Of a DNA stretch of 5,368 nucleotides, positions 1-5,294 are shown in pieces; the stretch's first letter is position 1, and each line of letters begins with the position of its first letter. This DNA is from Elusimicrobiota bacterium. Lineage in GTDB: Bacteria > Elusimicrobiota > Elusimicrobia > UBA1565 > UBA9628. The notes below the pieces were generated by a model. The model had not been told where the DNA came from, did not search any database, and was given only the letters and a program-made list of their open reading frames with translations. The stretch lies in NCBI GenBank assembly GCA_023249695.1, contig JAHFCD010000205.1:1-5368 (forward strand), written 5' to 3'. The translations under genes were made by a program, and so were the position numbers.

Positions 1-39
1 ATAAGGAGCGCTCATCATAATAAATTAAGACCGGGAAGC

Positions 40-70
40 CTGACACCTTGATAGTCTATTTTTGTAGAAT
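40..70 (+). promoter_or_regulatory. Weak sigma70-like promoter candidate in the AT-rich leader
   Basis: A CTGACA (40-45) resembles a -35 box and TAGAAT (65-70) resembles a -10 box. The 19-base spacer is longer than the preferred 17. Transcription would start near 76-78, almost on the ATG at 79, so the message could be leaderless, which agrees with the lack of any purine-rich Shine-Dalgarno before that ATG. Bases 1-78 are clearly AT-richer than the genes (32 G/C of 78), as expected for a promoter region. A second possible -10 (CATAAT, 16-21) would need a -35 lying outside the window. The family of the sigma factor and the true start are not known, so this is a guess from sequence alone. Confidence 0.3.
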
Positions 71-78
71 TCCGCCTC

Positions 79-1098
79 ATGAAAGCGGTCATTCTCATCG
101 GAGGCATGGGCACCCGGCTGCGCCCCTTCACCTTGGCGACGCCCAAGCCGCTCCTGCCCGTCATGAACCGGCCGTTCCTCGAGTACCAGTTCCAGATCCT
201 GAGCCGTCACGGGGTCCGGGAGGTCGTGCTCTGCACCTCCTACCGCGCCGAGACCTTCCGCCGCGCGTTCGGCACCGGACGGCGCCTCGGGCTCAAGATC
301 TCCTACGTGCGGGAACGGCTCCCCCTCGGCACCGGCGGGGCGATCAAGAACGCCGAGCCGCTTCTGAACGGAACGACCTTGGTCCTCAATGGCGACGTGC
401 TCAACGCCTTCGACCTCGGCGCGTTCCTTAAATTCCACCGCGCCCGCCGCGCGGAAATCTCGATCGCGCTGACCCGCGTCAAGGATCCGACGCGGTACGG
501 CCTCGTGCTCACCGACGACAAGGGGATGGTGCGCCGCTTCCTCGAGAAGCCGTCCTGGGACGAGGTCGTGACCAACTCGATCAACGCCGGAGCCTACCTG
601 TTCGAGCCGTCGGTCCTCGCCCATCTCCCCCAAGGCAAGCCGTACTCGCTCGAGCGCGGCCTCTTCCCCGAGCGGCTCGCGGCCGGGGCGCGCCTGGCCG
701 GCTACGTGGCGCCCGGGTACTGGATCGACATCGGCTCGGTCGAGGCGTACCTGCAGGTGCACCTCGACATCCTCCAGGGCCGCGCCCCCTTCAAGCCCGG
801 GCCCCGCGCCCGGCCGTTCAAGAACGCCGACGGCGCGCGCGTGACGGCCGGAGCCGGGACGACGGCGGCGGCCTTCGCGCGCTTCTCCGGCTCGGTGAGC
901 CTCGGCGCGAAGGTCCGCGTCGGCCGCGGCGCCCAGCTCACGGACTGCGTCGTCCTCGACGGCGCCGTGATCGGCGACGGGGCGCGCCTCGAGCGCTGCA
1001 TCGTCGGACCCCGCGCCCGGGTCGGCACCCACGCGGTGCTCGGCCCGGGGACGGCCCTCGCGGGCGGCTCCTCGATCGGGGACTACAGCCAGCTATGA
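79..1098 (+). CDS. Sugar-1-phosphate nucleotidyltransferase with C-terminal left-handed beta-helix (NDP-sugar pyrophosphorylase family)
   Basis: This 339-residue protein should condense an NTP with a sugar-1-phosphate to give an NDP-sugar and pyrophosphate in the cytoplasm. The N-terminus carries the nucleotide-binding loop GGMGTRLRP (residues 8-16) followed by TPKP with the conserved lysine (K23). NGDVL (104-108) supplies the metal-binding aspartate, LEKPSW (155-160) and NAGAYLFEP (169-177) line the sugar site, and GYWIDIGS (213-220) holds the second metal aspartate. After an Ala/Gly-rich linker (about 240-266), residues 267-339 show hexapeptide-like repeats of a left-handed beta-helix. The stretch PFLEYQF...HGVREVVL...LGTGGAIKNAEPL recalls heptose-1-phosphate guanylyltransferases (HddC) as well as mannose-1-phosphate guanylyltransferases, so the substrate is open. 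The ATG at 79 is chosen because it places the binding loop at the usual distance from the start; no Shine-Dalgarno is seen. The stop overlaps the next start (ATGA), which implies coupled translation. Confidence 0.93.
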   Translation: MKAVILIGGMGTRLRPFTLATPKPLLPVMNRPFLEYQFQILSRHGVREVVLCTSYRAETFRRAFGTGRRLGLKISYVRERLPLGTGGAIKNAEPLLNGTTLVLNGDVLNAFDLGAFLKFHRARRAEISIALTRVKDPTRYGLVLTDDKGMVRRFLEKPSWDEVVTNSINAGAYLFEPSVLAHLPQGKPYSLERGLFPERLAAGARLAGYVAPGYWIDIGSVEAYLQVHLDILQGRAPFKPGPRARPFKNADGARVTAGAGTTAAAFARFSGSVSLGAKVRVGRGAQLTDCVVLDGAVIGDGARLERCIVGPRARVGTHAVLGPGTALAGGSSIGDYSQL

Positions 1099-1445
1099 AA
1101 ATGGGCCTCGTCGAGCGCGTCCATAAGCCCTGGGGCCACGAGATGATCTTCGCGCGCGCGAAGAAATACGTCGGCAAGATCCTCGTCATCGAGAAGGGCC
1201 ACCGCCTGAGCCTCCAGCTCCACCGCCGCAAGCACGAAAGCCTGATGGTGCTGCGCGGGCGCCTCAGGCTCCGGCTCGGAAAAAAGATGCGGACCGTCGG
1301 CCCCGGCACGGCGTTCACGATACCGCCGAACACGATTCACCGCTTCGAAGCGGCTCAAGGGCGCGTGACCCTCATCGAGGTGTCCACGCCCGAACTGTGG
1401 GACGTCGTGCGCCTGCAGGACGATTACGGACGGAGAGGAAAATAA
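1095..1445 (+). CDS. Stand-alone cupin resembling the mannose-6-phosphate isomerase domain of type II PMI
   Basis: This 116-residue single-domain cupin probably interconverts fructose-6-phosphate and mannose-6-phosphate. In the family this chemistry belongs to the C-terminal domain of bifunctional PMI/GMP enzymes. Visible landmarks are the KPWG entry motif (residues 11-14), cupin motif 1 running from G35 to G55 with the likely metal ligands Q41, H43 and E48, and cupin motif 2 from G71 through PPNTIH (77-82) with ligand H82. The end, LIEVSTPELWDVVRLQDDYGR (93-113), matches the closing segment of type II isomerases, where the usual form is EVQ...DIVRxxDxYGR. The metal set Gln-His-Glu-His is complete, so an active enzyme is plausible. 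The ATG overlaps the stop of the preceding nucleotidyltransferase by 4 bases, and the following mutase starts one base after its stop. Alternatives are a regulatory or epimerase-like cupin; the isomerase role is inferred from motifs and neighbours. Confidence 0.88.
   Translation: MKMGLVERVHKPWGHEMIFARAKKYVGKILVIEKGHRLSLQLHRRKHESLMVLRGRLRLRLGKKMRTVGPGTAFTIPPNTIHRFEAAQGRVTLIEVSTPELWDVVRLQDDYGRRGK
1432..1439 (+). promoter_or_regulatory. Shine-Dalgarno site for the phosphohexomutase gene
   Basis: GGAGAGGA ends 7 bases before the ATG at 1447 and lies inside the last codons of the cupin gene. It is the only strong ribosome-binding site in the window. It supports the 1447 start and suggests that this gene is translated independently and strongly, unlike its coupled neighbours. 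Confidence 0.75.
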
Positions 1446-1446
1446 C

Positions 1447-2868
1447 ATGGCGGATCCCATCAAGTTCGGCACCGACGGCTGGCGCGGCGTGATCGCGCGC
1501 GACTTCACCTTCCAGAACTGCCGCCGCGTCGCCCAGGCCATCGCCGACTACGTCAAGGAAGAGCAGATCAAGAACAAGAAAGGCCCCCTGTCCGGCCCGA
1601 TGGTCATCGGCTACGACAAGCGCTTCCAGTCCGACGCCTTCGCGCGCGAGATCGCGAAGGTGCTCGAGGCCAACCAGATGCACCCGATCCTCATGGCCGA
1701 GGCGCTGCCGACCCCCGCCGTGAGCTACATGACGAAAAAACTCGGCGGGGTCGGCGTCATGGTAACGGCCAGTCACAATCCTCCTTCATATAACGGCGTC
1801 AAGATCAAGATCGACGGCCGCGCCGCGCTCGATCCCGTGACGAAAGGCATCGAAGCCTGGGTGGACCGCACCGCGCCGACCCGCGCCGCCGAGATCAAGG
1901 TGAAGTCCTACCGCGACGTCTACGTCCAGTACCTGAAGGCGCGCGCCGACCTGCCCAAGATCAAGGCGAAGATCAAGAAGCCGATCGTCATCGACTACAT
2001 GCACGGCGCCGGCGCCGGCCTCATGGCCGACGTGCTCGCCGCGAAGAACCTCGTCGAGATCCGCGCGAAGCACGACCCGATGTTCGGCGGCGTGCACCCC
2101 GAGCCGATCGAACAGTACCTCGCCGCGCTGACCGAGGCCGTGAAGAAAAACAAGGCCGCCGTGGGCCTCGCGCTCGACGGCGACGCCGACCGCTTCGGCC
2201 TCGTCGACGAGAACGGCAAGTACCTGACGCCCTGCCAGGTCTTCCCGATGATCGCCCTCTATCTCATCGAGAAGAAGAAGTACTCGAAGAAGATCGTGCA
2301 GTCCGTCTCGCTGGGCTATCTCGCCGAGCGCATCGCCAAGGAAAAGAACATCCCCTTCGAGCAGCTCCCGGTCGGCTTCAAGCACGTCGCCGAGCGCATC
2401 GCGACGGGCGAGGCCGACATCGCCGGCGAGGAGTCCGGCGGCTACGCGTGGGCCAACAAGGGCGGCATCGCCGAGCGCGACGGCATGCTCACCGCGCTCC
2501 TCTTCCTCGAGATGATGGCCGTCACCGGCAAGACGCCGTCGCAGCTCTGGAAAGAGGTCGAGAGCCGCTTCGGCGCGTCCCACTACAAGCGCATCGACTA
2601 CCGCATCCACAAGGCCGTCGTGGACAAGACGATCTGGACGCAGAAGTTGATTAAGAAGCTGCCCAAGAAGCTGCTCGGCACCGCGATCAAGGAGCTGATC
2701 TCGATCGACGGCCTCAAGATCGTGCTTGAGGACGGGCACTGGCTCCTGATGCGCCCGTCGGGCACGGAGCCGCTGATGCGCGTCTACGCCGAAAGCGACA
2801 AAGCCGAGCGCACCCAGGGCCTGCTCGACATGGCCAAGAAGTGGGTCGCCCCGAACCTCAACGCGTAG
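1447..2868 (+). CDS. Phosphoglucomutase/phosphomannomutase family protein (alpha-D-phosphohexomutase)
   Basis: This 473-residue enzyme moves phosphate between C6 and C1 of a hexose phosphate, giving mannose-1-phosphate or glucose-1-phosphate for the nucleotidyltransferases on either side. All four family motifs are intact. The start has KFGTDGWRGVIA (residues 6-17). The catalytic phosphoserine loop TASHNPP (107-113) has S109 as the phosphorylated residue. The Mg-binding loop DGDADR (244-249) has aspartates 244, 246 and 248. The sugar-recognition loop is GEESGG (327-332), and the phosphate-binding loop RPSGTEP (436-442) lies in the C-terminal domain. The length is normal for the family and no domain is missing. 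GEESGG differs from the GEMSGH of well-studied dual-specificity PMM/PGM enzymes and is common in phosphoglucomutase-like members, so glucose or mannose preference cannot be settled here. It is lysine-rich, with many AAG codons. It starts one base after the cupin stop, behind a strong Shine-Dalgarno. Confidence 0.95.
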   Translation: MADPIKFGTDGWRGVIARDFTFQNCRRVAQAIADYVKEEQIKNKKGPLSGPMVIGYDKRFQSDAFAREIAKVLEANQMHPILMAEALPTPAVSYMTKKLGGVGVMVTASHNPPSYNGVKIKIDGRAALDPVTKGIEAWVDRTAPTRAAEIKVKSYRDVYVQYLKARADLPKIKAKIKKPIVIDYMHGAGAGLMADVLAAKNLVEIRAKHDPMFGGVHPEPIEQYLAALTEAVKKNKAAVGLALDGDADRFGLVDENGKYLTPCQVFPMIALYLIEKKKYSKKIVQSVSLGYLAERIAKEKNIPFEQLPVGFKHVAERIATGEADIAGEESGGYAWANKGGIAERDGMLTALLFLEMMAVTGKTPSQLWKEVESRFGASHYKRIDYRIHKAVVDKTIWTQKLIKKLPKKLLGTAIKELISIDGLKIVLEDGHWLLMRPSGTEPLMRVYAESDKAERTQGLLDMAKKWVAPNLNA

Positions 2869-2928
2869 TGTTATGGCCCATTCCATACCGACACGGAGCG
2901 TCCAGCCCCTTGGGGCCGGACCGATCTA
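2869..2928. other. 60-base gap with a short GC palindrome
   Basis: This is the only sizeable gap inside the gene cluster. It holds an imperfect dyad at 2902-2919: the arms CCAGCCC and GGGCCGG pair around CTTG with one A-C mismatch. There is no T-run after it, so it is not a standard intrinsic terminator. Its right arm (GGGGCCGGA, 2912-2920) sits 8 bases before the ATG at 2929, at about ribosome-binding distance, so folding could mask the start. I see no convincing -35/-10 pair. The gap could hold an internal promoter or be a simple spacer. Confidence 0.35.
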
Positions 2929-3972
2929 ATGTTCCCTAAAAAAGCGATGCTCCTGGCGGCTGGCGCGGGCACGCGCCTGCGCCCGCTGACCTACGAGACG
3001 CCCAAGCCGATGGTGCCGGTCGTCAACCGGCCCGTGATCCACCACGTCCTCGACAACCTGCTCAAGCACGGCGTCGAGGAGGTCATGATCAACCTGCACA
3101 TGCACCCGGAGCAGGTCCGCGGCTACTGCGGCGACGGCTCTCGCTGGAGCCTCAAGATCCGCTACTCGCACGAGCCCAAGCTGATGGGCACGGCGGGCGC
3201 CATCAAGAAGGCCGAGAGCTTCTTCAAGGACGGCCCGTTCTTCGTGATGTCCGGCGACGGCCTGTCCGACATCGACCTGACCGCGATGTGGAACTTCCAC
3301 CGCAAGCGCGGCTCCGTCGCCACGATGGCGACCAAGCGCATCGACGCGCGCTTCGAGTACGGCGTGACGCTGACCGACGGCGGCCAAAAAATAAAAGGCT
3401 TCCTGGAAAAACCGTCGTGGGGCGACGTGTTCTCGAACAAGGTCAACACCGGCATCTATCTCTTCGAGCCCGAGGTTTTGAAGCTCATCCCCAAGGGCTC
3501 CGTTTACGATTTCGGCCACGACCTGTGGCCCAAGCTGCTCAAGATGAAGAAGCCGATCTACGCCTACGAGACGGACGCGTACTGGTGCGACGTCGGCAAC
3601 CTCGCCGAGTACCGCCGCGCGCAGGCCGACTGCCTCGAGCGCAAGGCGAAGATCAACATCCCCGGCGTCGAGATCCGCAAGGGCGTCTGGGTCCAGGAAG
3701 GCACCGTCGTGGACCCGAAGGCGAAGCTCATCGCGCCCGTCGTCATCGGCAAGGGCTGCCGCATCGCGGCGGAGGCGAAGATCGGGCCCTGCACCGTGAT
3801 CGGCGACCGCGCCCAGATCGGGCGCGGCGCGAGCCTTCACACCTGCATCCTCTTCGACAACGTCACCGTCGGCGAAAAGGTGAACCTGACGAACTGCATC
3901 ATCGGCCCGAACGGCCACGTGCGCGAGAACATCTCCGTCTTCGAGGCGGCGGTGCTCAACATCCGCGCGTAG
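2929..3972 (+). CDS. Mannose-1-phosphate guanylyltransferase-like NDP-sugar pyrophosphorylase with beta-helix tail
   Basis: This 347-residue protein probably makes GDP-mannose from GTP and mannose-1-phosphate. The nucleotide loop AAGAGTRLRPLT occupies residues 10-21, followed by ETPKP with K26. SGDGLSDIDL (108-117) contains the metal-binding aspartate D110. FLEKPSWGDVFSNKVNTGIY (158-177) and AYWCDVGNLAEYRRAQ (217-232) closely recall the N-terminal half of the fused GDP-mannose pyrophosphorylase/phosphomannomutase proteins of cyanobacteria and actinobacteria. From about residue 243 a left-handed beta-helix runs to the end (IPGVEI..GVWVQEG..., then PVVIGKGCRI and TVIGDRAQIG). The mutase part of those fused enzymes is absent here and is supplied by the separate gene just upstream. 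It is a distant paralogue of the first nucleotidyltransferase in the window, not a recent copy. The start at 2929 is preferred over the ATG at 2947 because it leaves the normal short lead before the loop. Other NDP-sugars remain possible. Confidence 0.92.
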   Translation: MFPKKAMLLAAGAGTRLRPLTYETPKPMVPVVNRPVIHHVLDNLLKHGVEEVMINLHMHPEQVRGYCGDGSRWSLKIRYSHEPKLMGTAGAIKKAESFFKDGPFFVMSGDGLSDIDLTAMWNFHRKRGSVATMATKRIDARFEYGVTLTDGGQKIKGFLEKPSWGDVFSNKVNTGIYLFEPEVLKLIPKGSVYDFGHDLWPKLLKMKKPIYAYETDAYWCDVGNLAEYRRAQADCLERKAKINIPGVEIRKGVWVQEGTVVDPKAKLIAPVVIGKGCRIAAEAKIGPCTVIGDRAQIGRGASLHTCILFDNVTVGEKVNLTNCIIGPNGHVRENISVFEAAVLNIRA

Positions 3973-3975
3973 ATC

Positions 3976-5058
3976 ATGCGCCGCGCGATCCTGCTCGCGC
4001 TCGCCGGGTTCGCGGCCTGCGCGAAGCCGCTGCCGGCGGGCATCGAGCGCGTCGACGGCACCTCCGGCGCCCAGGCGTTCTCCTGGAGCCCGGCGTCGCG
4101 GCGGCTGGCCTTCGTTTCGGGCCGGTTCCCCGACCGGACCTACCTCGTCGTCCTGAACCTCGCCTCGGGAAAGCGCCTGCGCGAACGGCTCAAAGGCTTC
4201 GTGCTGGGCGGCGAAATCGCGCTGTCCCGCGACGGCCGCCGCGTCCTGCTCGACGCGGGAAAGCTGTCCCCCTCGGCCGCCTCCCGCTCCGAGCCGGCGG
4301 AGCGAGTCATCCTCGTCGTGGACGCCGAGGACGGCCGCATCTTGAACGAGCACCCGGTCGGCGTCGCCGGCGTCGCGGCCCTCGGCCACCCCGCCTGGTC
4401 GCCCGATCCGATCGCCGTTTGGAACGCGAAAAGCGGGATCAACTGGAAGGCCTTCGGAGCGGAGAGCGTCGGCGGGGTTTTGAAAGGGCCGTCCGCCTGG
4501 CGCGCGCTGCTCCTCGACGAGCCCTATGTCGTCGTCGCCGAGAAGCAGACCGAGCGGCCGCGGCTGATGGTCTACGACCTGCGCGACGGCCGCGCGGCCG
4601 CCGAGTGGCGCGCGGCGCTGACGGCGGCGCCGCTGGCCCTTCGGGGCGACGGGACCGTCCTCTCGGCGCGCTGGATGTCGGAGAGCGGGAGCTTCGTCCT
4701 CGAGTCCGGCGATCCCAAGACCGGCCGGCGCGTTCCCCTGCTCGAGGCCGAGGGCGCGTTCGAAAGCGCCGTCGAGACGGACCGGGCCCTGTACGCGATC
4801 GCCAAGGATCCGGCCCGCCGCAACGACACCGGAAAGGATTTCCTCGCCCCGCGCGTCCTGATCGTCATGGAAAGCGACGGCCGGCGCTGGAGCGTGCCTT
4901 GGACCTCGCACCGGGGCGAGTTCCTCGGGACTGACCCCAAGGACGGGCGCCTCCTGTTCGCCGTGACCGACCGGGATCAGCCCGCCGCCTGGGCGATCGC
5001 GCCCACCCGTTCCGCGCTGGCCGCCGCCGGTCCCGCCATCGACGGGAATATCCGATAG
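3976..5058 (+). CDS. Putative exported or lipid-anchored beta-propeller-like protein of unknown function
   Basis: I do not recognise this 360-residue protein as a named family. The N-terminus is a signal peptide: two arginines (R2, R3), a hydrophobic core (residues 4-14), then C15. FAAC could be a lipobox, though Phe at -3 is unusual, so either lipoprotein processing or ordinary signal cleavage is possible. The rest reads like WD40/TolB-type propeller blades: FSWSPASRRLAFVSG (35-49), IALSRDGRRVLL (81-92), HPAWSPDPIAVW (138-149), ALRGDGTVLSARW (221-233) and GTDPKDGRLLFAV (318-330). Each has the S/D-P/R-D-G-R-hydrophobic turn typical of such blades. No catalytic motif is visible. The gene starts 3 bases after the preceding stop with no clear Shine-Dalgarno, so it is probably co-transcribed and reinitiated. 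It is the last gene of the run. A cell-envelope role tied to the glycan pathway is inferred from position only. Confidence 0.8.
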   Translation: MRRAILLALAGFAACAKPLPAGIERVDGTSGAQAFSWSPASRRLAFVSGRFPDRTYLVVLNLASGKRLRERLKGFVLGGEIALSRDGRRVLLDAGKLSPSAASRSEPAERVILVVDAEDGRILNEHPVGVAGVAALGHPAWSPDPIAVWNAKSGINWKAFGAESVGGVLKGPSAWRALLLDEPYVVVAEKQTERPRLMVYDLRDGRAAAEWRAALTAAPLALRGDGTVLSARWMSESGSFVLESGDPKTGRRVPLLEAEGAFESAVETDRALYAIAKDPARRNDTGKDFLAPRVLIVMESDGRRWSVPWTSHRGEFLGTDPKDGRLLFAVTDRDQPAAWAIAPTRSALAAAGPAIDGNIR

Positions 5059-5125
5059 CCGGCGCTCTAGGAACTTGAGCAAGTAGTCGGATAAAACGGC
5101 CTCAACTGCATTGTCCCCCAACGGA

Positions 5126-5155
5126 ATGGCCGCCCCCGGTGGGGGGGGCGGCTGT
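5126..5155 (+). terminator. GC-rich hairpin after the last gene, possible terminator without a T-run
   Basis: GCCGCCCCC (5129-5137) pairs perfectly with GGGGGCGGC (5144-5152) around a 6-base loop, giving 9 G-C pairs. Three weaker pairs (two G-U and one A-U) can extend it outward to 5126 and 5155. It stands 70 bases after the stop of the last gene. No T-tract follows on either strand, so it does not meet the usual rule for intrinsic termination. It could protect the mRNA 3' end or help a factor-dependent stop. The 8-G run (5141-5148) lies within the loop and right arm. Confidence 0.35.
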
Positions 5156-5223
5156 CCCAGATCGCCGTACCGGCTTTCCAATCGCGACAGGTTCAGACAG
5201 TCGCTTTACGACGGCGGCAGCAG

Positions 5224-5260
5224 GAATGACTGTGAAATGAGTGCGCCCCCACGGTCATTC
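5224..5260. repeat. 11-base inverted repeat with 15-base loop
   Basis: GAATGACTGTG (5224-5234) is matched by CACGGTCATTC (5250-5260): 10 of 11 positions are complementary, and the odd one is a G-T wobble. The loop is 15 bases. It may be an operator-like dyad, a hairpin in a transcript, or the trace of a mobile-element end. No function can be assigned from the sequence. Confidence 0.5.
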
Positions 5261-5269
5261 GATCCAGCT

Positions 5270-5294
5270 ACTTACGGATTGGGGTTGGGTAAGT
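5270..5294. repeat. 6-base inverted repeat flanking a G-rich stretch
   Basis: ACTTAC (5270-5275) and GTAAGT (5289-5294) are perfect reverse complements separated by 13 bases that are G/T-rich on this strand. Such a short dyad could arise by chance, but it follows directly on the larger one at 5224-5260, which makes a control region a little more likely. Confidence 0.3.

Noticed and set aside
1..51. A frame open from the left edge to a TGA at 49-51, as the end of an upstream gene
   Set aside because: It has 16 codons, is AT-rich and carries no codon bias; it cannot be told from chance.
49..70. TTGATA (49-54) with TAGAAT (65-70) as a promoter
   Set aside because: The spacer is only 10 bases, far too short for sigma70 recognition.
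25..1032. A minus-strand frame of 335 codons opposite the first nucleotidyltransferase
   Set aside because: The Ala/Glu/Arg/Gly-rich product has no motif, and the opposite strand has an intact, recognisable enzyme.
1786..2886. A minus-strand frame of 366 codons opposite the phosphohexomutase
   Set aside because: The sense strand carries all four mutase motifs in frame; the antisense product is Leu/Asp/Val/Gly-rich without domains.
3288..4934. A + strand frame of about 550 codons across the junction of the last two genes
   Set aside because: The product is extremely Arg-rich and low in complexity, and is a frame-shifted shadow of both genes.
2926..5181. A minus-strand frame of about 750 codons without stops, antisense to the second nucleotidyltransferase and the propeller gene
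   Set aside because: It starts from TTG, its product is biased to Asp, Arg, Gly and Ala with no recognisable domain, and it lies opposite two genes with clear motifs or a signal peptide. Long open antisense frames are normal in GC-rich codon-biased DNA.
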